Shown here: piece after piece, positions 1 to 12,200 of the stretch
How positions within the stretch are numbered: position 1 is the stretch's first letter
How the letters are laid out: every line of letters begins with the position of its first letter
Origin: Oxytricha trifallax
Taxonomy: Eukaryota > Ciliophora > Spirotrichea > Sporadotrichida > Oxytrichidae
DNA: 64,000 bases
Assembly: GCA_000711775.1 (NCBI GenBank)
Contig: ARYC01000373.1
Location: forward strand, 1 to 64,000
Reading direction: 5' to 3'
The notes under the pieces: model-generated
The model's database searches: none
What the model saw: the letters and a program-made list of their open reading frames with translations, nothing else
Told to the model about the DNA's origin: nothing
Made by a program: the position numbers and the translations under genes

Positions 1-71
1 TAGGAGGAGGGAAGCAAGAAATAGAAGAAAAGAAAGAGAAGCCAGCTCCCTCTAAAGAATTCTAAATGTGA
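1..71 (+). CDS. TBE-D 22-kDa-class protein, last codons
   Basis: The last 23 codons of the second TBE gene, rich in Glu, Lys and Pro, end at TGA 69-71. The same lysine-rich tail ends the protein in copy C. The rest lies outside the window. Confidence 0.75.
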
Positions 72-80
72 CTTATATAT

Positions 81-1148
81 TCATTAGCTTAACTCTAAAA
101 CTTATTTATATACATTCACTCTCCCTTCTTTCGCACACTTTTAAGCCAATAAATTATCTACTCTCTTGGCTGAGCTTTTAATAAAGTCAACTGTATCAAT
201 AGGTAGGTCATGCATCAAGTGGTAGAGCAGCAGCTTCTTGTAATGGCCTTTTAATATACCCCAGTAGAACTCAATTCCATTAAACTATGGACTGTAAGGT
301 ACGTTGAACACTGGTGTTATTTAAGTTGTTCATAACTCTTCCTTGTTTCTTTAGTCTTATGAACAGAAAGATTATCAATAAACAGTATTATCTCTTATTC
401 AGGGTACTTCTCTCTCAACTGTTCTAAGAACTTTATATACTGCTCTGTCTTAATAGAGCGAGGATGAATTACATAAGTTTCTAAACCAGTATTTTTTAAT
501 AATTCCTCCAAGAATTGCCATCGTTTATACCTTGACTTTCTAGTCATATACTTCTATATTACTATGCCTCTTATACCAAGACTTCTAGATGAAAGTGTTG
601 AAGGTAAACACAGCCTCGTCAGCATGAATAAACTTATGATTATTCTATTAGGCTATCTGCATTTAATTATAAATATAATTTAAGTTGTTGTTGTATAATA
701 GCAGAGTGAAATCAATTACTCTCTTGATACGATTCACACCTTTGTAAGAGATACCGTTTCGTTTATAAATGTTAGCAACAGACTATGCAGAGATCTTCAA
801 CTCAGGGAACTGGCGGTGAAACATAATAGCTCGTTGGTCAAGAGAGAAGTGAGGAGCCCAATACTTCAAAGTTTTTTCATTAATAAGATAGTCATAATGC
901 TTCTATTGAAACTTTGACTTCCTCTAAGGCATTGAATTCAGCTATTATTGCTTTAGTTACACAGCTATAAGGCAGTGGGAGCGAACAGTTGAAGGACTTC
1001 TCTTTAAGAGCAGTGCAATTGACTTATAATTAAGTACAGGTTTGACTTATTCACTGTATATATCCCATCCATATCGCAGTTTAAACACTAAATCTATATA
1101 CTCTTCATCATAAATAGACCCCAAAAGCTTGCTATTTTTGTCTCGCAT
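81..1148 (-). CDS. TBE-D 42-kDa transposase (IS630/Tc1-type DDE)
   Basis: A 355-residue transposase that cuts and joins element ends and, in Oxytricha, is known to be needed for genome rearrangement. ATG at 1148 lies 81 bases from the element end, exactly as in copy C, and TGA is at 81-83. The DDE core shows as HADEAVF, FVDNLSVH and NGIEFYW motifs. It reads through with TAA/TAG as Gln. It differs from copy C by one in-frame codon insertion (an extra Pro after the Trp-Ala near the middle) and scattered substitutions. The open frame and close match to C suggest recent activity. Confidence 0.88.
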
Positions 1149-1232
1149 TTAATAAATAACCCCAACCCCTAACAAATTCCCTACAAATCAAAGCACTTAT
1201 AAACCTCATTAAGGGGTTTTGGGGTTTTGAAT

Positions 1233-1655
1233 GCTGCAACTCTCTAATAAGTTGCCAGAGAGAAACTTCGTCTTTGGTATTCTTGCAACTCTGAAACCTG
1301 AGTACCTAAATGAAGTAATTTAAAAAGCTCACAAGAAACGCTTCACTCATGAAGAAAAAGAGAAGCAAGGTATTAGAATAAGTGACAAGTGGGTGTAGGA
1401 ACTTCAAAAGCATTCTTTCATCTCAAGTAAGCTTAGACTACTAACTATATAGAAAAACCTGGCACTGCTATATTTGTTGAAAGAACACAGCAAATAAAAC
1501 AGAGAGAAAATCTCAAGTAAAGCATGAATTGAGTGAAAGGCTCTTCAAAGATTTCTAAAAGCCAGACTAGATGAACATAGATGCATGAGCTGGCACAAGC
1601 AAGCCTTAAGAGGAAGAAAAGAAAGAGAACCCAAATCCCTTTCTGGGTTAATTTA
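1233..1655 (+). pseudogene. TBE-E 22-kDa-class gene, 3' half
   Basis: Plus-strand frame homologous to the second half of the copy C protein, including the ...NKLPERN...GILAT... stretch and the LQKH motif. The GT-AG intron found at this place in all TBE copies is present (about 1427-1452, GTAAGC to TATAG). The 5' half is cut away by TBE-D. Reading-frame changes near the 3' end mark it as decayed. Confidence 0.7.
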
Positions 1656-1669
1656 ATATGCGAACTTAT

Positions 1670-2720
1670 TCATTCGCTTAAATCTAAAACTTATTTATAT
1701 ACATATAATCTCCCTTCTCTTGCGCATACTTTGGCTTTCTCATCGCTGACTCTTTTAGCAGCACTTTTAATAAAATCGAATGTATCTATCTTTAAATCAT
1801 ACTTTAGATGATAGAGCTGCAATTTCTTATAATGACCTTTTAATAGCCCCCAATATAAGTCGATTCCATTGAACTGAGGACTATAAGGTACATTAAATAC
1901 AGGTGTTATGTTTTGCCTTTCATACTCCTTCCTTGAGTCTTTATTTTTATGAACTGAAAATTTATCAACGAACAGAATAATCTCTTAGTCAGCGTACTTG
2001 TCTCTGAGTTATTGCAAGAACTAAATATATTATTCAGTCTTAATAGAGCGAGGGTGGATAACATAAGTCTCTAGCCCACTATTTTCACTAATTCCCCCAA
2101 GAATTGCATGAGTTTATAACTTTACATTTTAATCATAAACTTCTATGTAGCTGTACCTCTTGTACCAAGACCTAGATATAAAGATATTAAACGTGAATAC
2201 TGCCTCATCAGCGTGTATGAACTTTATATTATGCTCTTAAGCCCTCTGCTATTAATCGAATACATAATTTAAATTATCCTTATAAAATGGAACATTAAAG
2301 TCGATCACTCTCTTAATGCGATAGACTGTCTTATAAGATATTCCAATCTTTTTATATGTGTTAGCTATTGAATAAGCAGAGATATGAAGCTCAGGGAATT
2401 GGTGATGAAACATAACAGCTCTCTAGGCCAGAGAGAAGTGAGCCCAGTATTCAAGAGTCTTATCATTAATAAGATAATCGATATGAATGCTTCTAAAATA
2501 TTTAAGGTCTCTTAGGCTATGAAGAAAGTTGTTATCTTTTTAAACTCAAGGCTAACAAGCAGTGAGACCTAACAGTAGCAAGAGATTTATGAAGCAGCCT
2601 TGCTATAGAAGTGTAATTAAAAATAGTTTTGAGTTATTCACCATAATCATCACATCCATAAGGCATTTTAAACAGCATATCTATATTCTCACTGTCATAT
2701 ACTGACCCAAAACCTCTCAT
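1670..2720 (-). pseudogene. TBE-E transposase remnant
   Basis: Homologous to the TBE transposase, starting with ATG at 2720 (MRGFGSVYDSE...) and ending at TGA 1670-1672. The length of 1051 is not a multiple of three, so at least one net frameshift is present, and substitutions are many compared with copies C and D. It is probably non-functional. Confidence 0.75.
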
Positions 2721-2873
2721 TTAAACTCTAAACTACATAACATTTAAACCCTAATCCCCTACATAAACCCCTACATCAACCCTATTAAAACCCTAATAAA
2801 GTATGAGTTAATAGTCTGATTTTATCAATCAAAAACTCAATCAAACAACTTCAGGAGTTTTGGGGTTTTGATT

Positions 2874-3512
2874 CAATGTGCAACTTCAAAAAGATGAGTA
2901 TTTAATTAGCAATCTATAATTCTAAGTTGAATTCAAGGATTTAAATACCAAAATCTATATTTAAAATGATAAAATATTTTTTAATTATTGTTAGGATTAG
3001 TTTGTAAAACACAAAAATTTAGCAGTTAACTTAATCTTTTTTATACTAAAAAACGAGGGATTTCCTGAAATCTAATTTAAGATAAGCTAGATTGACTATT
3101 AATGGTAATATTTAAAACTTAAATTCCTTGAAATGAGCAAGTTAATTTTGAGAAAATTGTAGACCTGCTTATGGTGTATAAATTAATTTCAATTTATATT
3201 ATCTAAAATTAAATGAAATTGTACAACAAATTTTAAGTTGATTATTTTTGAATACTGACTAATACATTTGTATCTGTGCTGAGACCTAAACAATGCCATT
3301 AATACATAATTATTCAATTTATTTTGCTGAACATTAAAATAAATCATATATAAGAAATAATAAATGATATCTTTTTATTCATTTTAATAAAAAGAACGAA
3401 TTTCACAAAAATATTTTTAAACAGTAATTTAAAATCATATTTAATTCTATATTGAAAAATTTCAGTAAATTTGGGGGCTAATTCTGGTTTATTCTCCTTT
3501 CCACAAGCTTAA
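2874..3512. other. AT-rich germline spacer
   Basis: Between the TBE-E end and the PUF start. Very AT-rich, with no TGA-free frame of convincing composition and no repeat or RNA gene seen. It probably contains the 5' end of the PUF nanochromosome and its leader. Confidence 0.6.
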
Positions 3513-6170
3513 ATGATAATGCAAAATCAACCCAATGGGTAGTTGCAGTATCCTATGCAAATGAATATGCAAGGAATGGATCCCAGAGCTGGGTAAATGA
3601 ATTAATAAATTTACTAGCACATGGTCTCGCCTGGAATGCACTAAGGTTATCCTAAATCTTTATCGCCTTAATTCTAAGTGTAAAATCAACCTATTAACAA
3701 TTAATCGCCTATTTAATAAGTCTATATTCACCCTCATCAATAACACTAGTAGATGTAATAGCAAGTACAAAATTTCAGCTATGACTTAAACAATATTGAT
3801 GTTGGCCTATAACATTTAACTATAGATGGCTATGGGGCACAAAATATCGGATCTAGAGTTTCATCAAAAAAGAAGAAATAGGCCTTATAAGGGGGTATTA
3901 AATTTAAGAGTTAAAATAACGACAAATGCGGTAACAATCCTCTGCAAAGTGCATAACTAGGTCCTTCAACCTTCCAAGCAAACTCAAACCCTTTTTATCC
4001 TAATATGGGATAACAAATCCTTGAAAATACATCTCAATTTCCTGATTCCTCATCTACAATGAGCAGTTCCCAAAATGCATAGGAAAGATCAGTCATCAAT
4101 CAACAGAATTTAGCATATTAAAGACCATTATAATTTAATTCTCAAGTATACAAAACTTAAGGCTTGGATATATACAAAGCTCCTAATCAAAATGGCAAAA
4201 ATAAGATGTACAGAGAGAATGGACTTTCTCCAAACTAAATTAATCCAGTTATGTCTCCAATTGACTCTTAATCTGAACAGACGTTGTCATCCCACGGTGG
4301 CATGAGTGGAACTTCTAAGAGAAAGAAGGGATCAGATAAAATGGCAATGTTCCAAGGAAAGTTTGGAAAAAGTAATGGAAACAATATGCCAGAAAATGAG
4401 TCAAGTCCTAACGGATCATATGTCTCCTCATAAACTGATAAGAGCAACAAGAGCAAGATTGAGACATCAAGCTAATAAGACTTGGAGATCCCTCACTTGA
4501 ACAATATGTATGAGTATCTAATCTCACAGAAAGGATCAAGACATATGCAGCTTTACATTAAAAAGGAGACTAACCAAGAATAGATTAGTCAAAATAATTC
4601 TTTTTATAAGTAGGCTTAAAGAAGTATATTTGTATTGAACTAGGATTTTTTAACTTTAAATTTAAAGTAATATGTTTTTTTAGTGTGAAACAAAGAAAAT
4701 TTCCTGAAATATATTTAATCTTTATACTAGAATAATCTTTTAGATTAACAAGATCATTGATAGAATACAGAATGACTGCGGCAAGCTGATGATTGACAAA
4801 TATGGCAACTATTTCTGCCAAAACTTACTTAGAACTGTTAGCCCAGAGAACAGACTGAAGATCATAACTTTCTTAAGCCCTGAATTTGTTTAAGTATCCT
4901 GCCACGTTGTTGGAACACATTCAATGTAAAGATTACTTGAAATCATCACTCTCCCAGAAGAGAAGCAAGTGATATTCAATGCTATTCACCCATAAATTGA
5001 GACAATGGCACTTCATGTTTTTGGCAACTATGTCTTAGCACTAGCCTTTTCTGTTTTGGATCAACCTTAGATAGAAATCATTATTGAGAGACTCATTCCT
5101 CTCTTCTATTAATGTTGAGTATAAAATAATTTAAATTTCAAAAATAAAACCAATTTTATGATTTTTAAAAGTTTGTTGAGATTTTATGAGGGTAAAATTT
5201 TAATGGGAAACACTTAACATTATAAATATTGGTAATTTTTCATAAAATATATGTTTAAAAGTTAATATTTTTTGCCACTTTTATATCCCATATGAATTAA
5301 CACTATTGCAAACTCAAACACATTTTTCATGTCTTAACATAGTTAATCCATTTTGAACAATTTATAGTTTTTTTATTTAAATGTAAAAATTAAACTTAAA
5401 AATCAAATGTGTTTAGAATAGTTAACCCTTGACAAATCAGGAATTTGCATTGCTAACAAGATGATAACCCAAACTAAAAACCCAGTTTACATTTAATCCA
5501 TAGTTTAGATCCTATGTGACAAACTTGTTCAAATCATTCAAGATCCTTTTGGAAACTATGCAATTACCCAAGCTCTCTCAGTAAGCCCATTATATTTCTT
5601 AAACATATTATAGAGCTGGGACAATGAGACCATCTGTGGAGAAATTCTTAAGAAGTTCAAAGAAAACTTTGTCCAACTTGCAATTCAAAACTTTTCTCAG
5701 CAAGTCCTTGAAAAATGCGTGGAAAGAGCAAACCAGGTATGTACAATTAATGATCCTAATTGTTTTTTTAGAACCTCATCTAAGACTTTTTTGAGATACT
5801 TTAAAGAGAGAATGTCATGAAGAGCATGATTAAAAACTCTCATAGCATCTTCATTGTTCAGAAGATCTATAACAGACTTGTATCAAATGATGACAAGGAA
5901 ATTCTGAGATCCCTCATTGAAAAGAACCTTATCTACGTGAGTGACAAGATGATCAAGAGTAGATGCCTTAATATCCTCCAAGAATAGTCACCCTCGACTA
6001 TTGATAATTAATTTGTTTTTACTAAAATGAGCTACAAAGAAGTTAACTCCCCAATCGATGCATATTACGATTAAGAAGGCAACATCATCGAAGCTTCAAG
6101 TTTCAACAGAAACCCTTATTAGAACTCAAATTCGGGACCTGGAAGTCCCATGCTACCACTTCCTAAATGA
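3513..6170 (+). CDS. PUF/Pumilio-family RNA-binding protein
   Basis: A post-transcriptional regulator that binds 3' UTR sites of mRNAs through PUF repeats. The first MDS (3513-4587) is a Gln/Asn/Ser/Met-rich low-complexity region. The C-terminal half holds successive PUF repeats with signatures such as DKYGNYFCQNLL, CHVVGTHSMQRLLE, VFGNYVLALA, KSGICIANKM and DPFGNYAITQAL, spaced about 36 residues. ATG 3513 opens the frame and TGA is at 6168-6170. Removing IES 4588-4747 (pointer TAGATTA), IES about 5112-5420, intron 5581-5613 and intron 5737-5771 leaves 2121 bases, or 706 residues. MDS order is not scrambled. The exact RNA target class cannot be told. Confidence 0.9.
4588..4747. other. IES 1 of PUF gene (160 bp, pointer TAGATTA)
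   Basis: TAGATTA occurs at 4581-4587 and 4741-4747. Joining at one copy keeps the frame (..NQEQINKIIDR..). The segment between is AT-rich and non-coding. Confidence 0.85.
5112..5420. other. IES 2 of PUF gene (about 309 bp, short pointer)
   Basis: Coding potential stops after ..LIPLFYQ at about 5111 and resumes at about 5419 with LTLDKSG. The repeat period of the PUF array fits this join. The pointer appears to be only TA (5110-5111 and 5419-5420), so borders may shift by a few bases. Confidence 0.6.
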
Positions 6171-6999
6171 GATACACTTATTTGATACACTGACATGACA
6201 TAATAACTAACTAATTTAATATAATTTCAAACATTCTTAACAAGCTTAAACCCACATCTTTTAACTTTATTTTATACTCTATAATTAATGGTTATAAATT
6301 TTTAATATGAACCTTTTAAATTACAGATATTTATTTTTAATCCCCAATAATTGTAACCATCTTTTAATATATTAATCAACACTCATTTAAACATCTCAAA
6401 ATACTCATTTAATTTGTATTGTGAGAAAGCTATTTGCCCATGAATTATGAAAAAAACAAGGGTTATGACACAATCTCAATTTATTTCATCCCAGCTCAGA
6501 ACTATCACTCTATCAGTTGAGAGAGCGATTGCTTTTTATGGGACGGTATTTTAACTTATATACTTTTATGTTGAGTGTAAGATCTAGCTCTTATCTTTAT
6601 TCTCATCGAATGTGAACAAAGATAATTATAATATATATACAAAAATAGTTGAGTAAGCCAATATCAAGTACTATTGTCTACAGAGTTCAACTTGAAGATA
6701 AAAGTCCTCAAGAGGATTAGTAAGTAGACATTGATGTTTCACTTTGGTAACAGTCTTTATACATTTTCTTATTTAATATATTATAAAATGTAACTCGCTT
6801 TACTTATATTTATTACTGATCTATAAGCAACCTTTGTACTATATTATTTTATGTCAAATAAATTTTAATGATAATAACTCTTTAATTTAATGCCAACTGT
6901 TTAAGAAGCACATATTTACTATTTACTAATTAACTTACCTTAAACTTATATTAATTATTAAGCTCAAAGCTAATAAAGAAGTTAGAAAAGAGACATTAA
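6171..6999. other. Spacer between PUF and RNA polymerase I genes
   Basis: AT-rich DNA. A stretch at about 6420-6560 is less AT-rich but gives no good frame, tRNA fold or match that I recognise. Confidence 0.55.
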
Positions 7000-9210
7000 A
7001 TGTTTAAGCTAGACAACGAATTGATAAAGGACCGATTTGCTGCAACCTCTTTCAGTTTTTACACTGAGCAAGAGATTGAGAAATTGGCTGTGAAACAAAT
7101 TCTTAATCCTACTGCTTTTGATCATTTGAATAATCCCACAAATGGAGGTATTTATGATAAGGCTTTAGGAGTCTCACCATTCGATCATCGTGCATAGTAA
7201 GTCACTTTACATCAAAGTAATGAATACTTTACCCAACTAAAGAATTATGCAGTACGATTAATATATTCATATATAGGTGCGTCACTTGTGGACTTGACTG
7301 CTAGTACTGCCCAGGTCATTTAGGCTATATTGAATTAACTGCACCCTGCTATAACCCATTCTTGATCAACCAGCTTTACAAGCTATTAAAGTCTAAATGT
7401 ATCAAATGCCACAGAATAAGAATACATCCAAAGAAGTAAGATTCTATTTATCTCTCTAGATATGCCTATGTTAACACTAATCACTATATAGAATAGACAT
7501 CTACATTCAATGTCTGCAACTTATAAAATCAGGACAAATTGTAGGCTCTCAAGTATTAAAGAACTACTTCTTAAATGCAGCAAAAGAGACACTTTTGCTT
7601 ACTGATATAAATGCAGATGCTAAAAAGCTTGCCAAGCTCAGATAAGATTTAGACAAAATGCTATTCTTTGATGAAAGAGGAAAAGATAAAAGCGTGAAGG
7701 TGACTGTAGATCCAAATGACTACTCCTCTTACTTTTAAAAGATTGATTAAAAGTTCAACAAACTTAAGACTGAATATGAAGATGATTTGATAAGAATGTT
7801 TGAAGAGTATACTTCTTATGATAAGGATGATTTGATATGCCACACATCAATCTTACAAAAGACACTAAAAGAATTCACTCATGAGATTTGGTCTTCTGTC
7901 ATATCAATCACTTGCCCTCATTGTTAGGAAAAGTCTCCATCATTCAGGAAAGATGGCTATACTAAATTCTTCATGAAACCTCTTTCTGATAAAATTAAGA
8001 ATTAGATGAAGCAGTAAGATAGATTGACAAAGGGTTCATCTAAGCATTCACAAAAAGATACTGACATAGAAGGCTTTGATATCATAAATGATGCTTCAAC
8101 TACAGGAGCACTTTCCAGAAAAGAATCACATAATGATCACACAACTGTTATTTCCTCTTAAGATTAATACTCTTAATCAGGAGTGAATTTTGACGATGAG
8201 GAGGAGGAAGAGGATGACGATCTCGAAAATATGACTCATCAGAGATTATTATGTTAAAATGAAGTCCAAGACCACTTAATCCATATGTGGAGAAATGAAA
8301 AAGCTCTTTTAGATATTATGTTTGGTAGATTCTATCCAGTTGAGGATGGCTAACCATTAGAGAATGATTCATTAGGTCCTTAAATGTTTTTCTTGAAAAA
8401 ACTTCTCGTTCCACCTAATAGATTCAGACCAGAGAGTTAAGGAGCTTTTGGAGGTGCTGGCGGAGGTCAAGGTGACAAAGCTTATTTACACGCTCATAGT
8501 GCCATGGTTCAAAAGATTCTTGTCAATAATTTGGCATTAAAAGATGCCATTCTTCATTAAGATCAACTAAGGCAATAGACTGGCAGTCAAGATTTCTCTA
8601 TTATTTTTATTTACATATTGATACAAAAGCTAGTAATGATGTCACTCAAAAATGGATCTCACTTCAAGATTCTATTAACACTTTTATGGATTCATCAATG
8701 GCATAAAAGACAGCAGATAAAGAACAAAACGGAATCAGGTAGTTGCTTGAGAGAAAGGAAGGTATGTTTAGAATGAAAATGATGGGAAAGAGAGTGAACT
8801 ACGGAGGCAGAAGTGTTATCTCTCCAGATCCATATATCACTACAGATTAAATTGGTGTCCCTATATTTATGGCAAGAAGATTAACATTCCCTGAATCAGT
8901 AGCTGAGGTAAATGCTGAGCACTTAAGAAAATTAGTCATGAACGGACCCAAGTAACATCCAGGAGCTAATATGATAGAAGACGAAGAGACTGGAGTTAGA
9001 ACTAACCTAGAATCAATGAGCTTTGATTAGAGAAGAGGTCTTGCTCAATTGTTGACTGTTGGTAGAAAAATTGTATATCGCCATCTCAACACTGGTGATG
9101 TACTTTTGGTAAACAGATAACCAACTCTTCACAAGCCAAGTATTATGGCACACATTGCAAGAATTCTCCCCAAAGAGCAAACCATAAGAATGCATTACGC
9201 TAATTGCAGT

Positions 9211-9246
<36 letters not shown>

Positions 9247-12200
9247 CTTCATTTCCCATAAAGTTATTTAGCTTGTTCAGAAGCATATAAGTTAATGGCA
9301 ACTCATAAGCAATACATAGTGCCTACTAGTGGAAAACCAATTAGAGGACTTATTTAAGATTCAGTTGTTTCAGGAGTGTTCCTTACCTCAAAAGACACTT
9401 TCCTTACCAAAGAGACCTATCAACAACTAGTTTATGTCGGTTTGAGAGAGCTTATTGAAGATGATAAAATTGGGAAAATATTTACACTTGCACCTGCTCT
9501 CCTTAAACCAGTCCCAAGATGGACAGGTAAGCAAGTCATTTCAACAATCATTAAGAACATTGTCAACCAGGAGATGGATTACAAAATTAATAATATTACT
9601 GGATTAAATTTGGACTCAAAAGCAAAGCTTTCACCCAAGGAATGGGGTTCAATTGGTCAAGAGGAAGGAGATGTTGTTTTTAGAGATAACGAACTTTTAT
9701 TAGGAACTCTAGATAAAAATCAATTTGGTGCTTCTGAGTTTGGTTTAGTGCACTCTTTCTATGAAATTTATGGATCCGAAAAAGCTGGTGAGCTCTTAAC
9801 ATCTCTAGCTAGAATCTTTACTGTATTCCTATAAATGCACGGCTTTACCTGTGGCTTAGAGGATCTTATGATTACTCCAGAGTTCAATAAACAAAGAAGA
9901 CTGATTATCGAAAATGCACATAAGGAAGGTATTGAGGCTGCAGCTAAATTCTGTGGAATTAAGAACTATATTGCTAAAGAATTCAACTACTCAAATAGAA
10001 TCGTCTATCAATCTGGAAAGAACAAAATTGACTAGGATATTGAAAGATTCACAAACATGGCTGTTCCTGAGAATTAAAGTCATAAAATTATTTAAATAAG
10101 ATTATAAAGAGTTCAAATACTAATTTAATTTATTTAATATTTATGATTATTTTTCCCACTTTCAATTTGTACAATAAAAAGTAAGTAAATGTTTTTTTTT
10201 ACAATATTAAAAAAACCTTTTATGAATAAATATGTATTTTATTCAATTATTATATTAATTTTAACTTATTAGTATTATTTTATCCTGTTCTTTTTTTATC
10301 TCTAATCTAATATTATTTTTATAATGTAAATCATATAATAAAGAGTCCTTTTAAATAAAATAGTAAGATAGATAAAAATTGCATTAAAAAAATATAAATA
10401 AATGGAGTAAGTATGTTATTTTTATTAATTTATGGCAGTTTTTAATTTCTCAACATAAACTGATATTCTGTTGAATAATAATGCTTATAAAATAGAAAGA
10501 ATCTGATATAACTTTTAAACTAAATTAAAAAATTATTTCAAGATATTTTTTGAAGTTTAAATCCATTCAAAAACAAGAAAATCATTCAAGAAGATGACCC
10601 TATAAGAAAAAGACTAGAGGAAAAAATGAACTCAGCCGATGATGTTTAAGCCTTAGATGCTGAACTTGATAACGTTATGAGAAGCAAAATGAGTCAGGCA
10701 ACCAGTCAAATTTTGAAGATCTGTATCCCAGACGGTCTAGTCAAAAGATTCCCAAGAAACAACATTTCAGCTATGGTCTTGACAGGAGCAAAGGGAGGTC
10801 TAGTTAACATGACTCAAATTTCTTGCCTTTTAGGGCAATAAGAACTTGAAGGCAAACGTGTTCCTAAGATGCAAAACGGTAAGACATTGCCTTGCTACTT
10901 ACCATATGATCCAAATCCAAGAAGTTCAGGTTATGTTACAGATAGATTTATTAGTGGATTAAGACCATAAGATTTCTACTTCCATTGTATGGCTGGAAGA
11001 GAAGGTCTTATCGATACTGCAGTCAAAACTAGTAGAAGTGGCTATCTCCAAAGATGTTTGATTAAATAGTTAGAGTCATTAGTTTTAACTTAAATTTCAT
11101 TATATATTAACATTAGTGGTAAATTACGATATGACAGTAAGAGATAATGATGGCTCAATCGTCCAATTCCTATATGGTGAAGACGGAATCGATGTAATGA
11201 ACTCAAAATATCTTGAAAAGTTTGACTTTTTAGAGAAGAATTTTACTTCTCTTATCACTACTTATAATGGTTCTGAGATCATGCAAAGAGTCGATAGAAA
11301 TGCTGTAGATGATTATAAACACAAAGCAAAGAAAGTTCTCAAGAAAATGAAGAAGGAAAATCCAAGTATTACTAATCATGAATTAAAGAGATACAGAGGT
11401 GATCCAGCAATATCTTTATATCATCCTTTGAAGTACTTTGGATCAATTTCTGAGAAAATGGACAGTAAGCTCAAATCTTACCTCGAAAACGATTCAATGT
11501 AATAACTAACAGCAAAGATGGGTAATATGGCAATGAAGCAAAAGTTTGAGCCAATAAAGGGAGATACCTTCAAGAAAATGTATTTCCTAAAGTACATGAA
11601 ATCAGTTGTCCATCCTGGTGAAAATGTTGGTACTATTGCTGGTCAGTCAGTCGGAGAGCCCTCTACTCAAATGACCTTAAACACTTTCCATTTGGCTGGT
11701 CATGGTGCTGCCAATATGACTTTAGGTATTCCAAGATTAAAGGAAATACTTATGACCACTCCAACTAACATCAAGACCCCAAATATGATTGTATACTTCA
11801 GAAGAGAACTCTCTCTCATTAAAACTGAAATGGAGATGTACGCTAACAGATACAAGAGAATTAAGCTCTGTGATGTAACTAAAGAACTTAAAGTCACTCA
11901 GGAAATCGCTACTGATGATTCAGGAAACATCCTTAGATTGTATAATATCACTCTTTAAATCGAGAGTGTGAGAAGAATCGCTAAGTACCTAGGACTAGAG
12001 TTCAAGGATTTGGTAAAGGTATTTAGTGATCAATTCATCCCACTGCTTATGGCTGAAATTCTTAAATAACTTAAGAAAGCAAGTTAAGATTAAGGATAAG
12101 ACGATGTCTAGACCAACCCAGGCACTAAATCTACTTTGAATGCTTCAAAGATTACTAAAAAATTCAAGGCAAATGGTTATATTTAACAAACTATTTGTTT

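Larger units (their letters stand above)
1..1229 (-). mobile_element. TBE transposon copy D (partial, runs off the window's left edge)
   Basis: The right side ends at 1229 in GGGGTTTTGGGGTTTTG, the reverse complement of the C4A4 repeat that caps TBE elements. It is followed by AAT at 1230-1232, the expected ANT target duplication. Read on the minus strand, the copy has the usual TBE order: terminus, subterminal repeat, transposase, then the convergent 22-kDa-class gene, whose last codons sit at 1-71 on the plus strand. It is inserted inside the 22-kDa gene of another TBE (E). Sequence and spacing are almost the same as copy C at 48376-52450, so it is young. Confidence 0.93.
1230..2870 (-). 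mobile_element. TBE transposon copy E (older host of copy D, partial)
   Basis: The end is at 2870 (GAGTTTTGGGGTTTTG, with one telomeric repeat mutated), followed by ATT at 2871-2873. Inside are a transposase on the minus strand and the 3' half of the 22-kDa gene on the plus strand, cut at 1230 by copy D. The rest of E lies left of D, beyond the window. Both genes carry damage, so E is older than D. Confidence 0.9.

Noticed and set aside
5581-5613. Short gaps in PUF (5581-5613, 5737-5771) as IESs
   Set aside because: Both begin GTA(A/T)G and end in AG without pointer repeats at the borders, so they are better read as introns.
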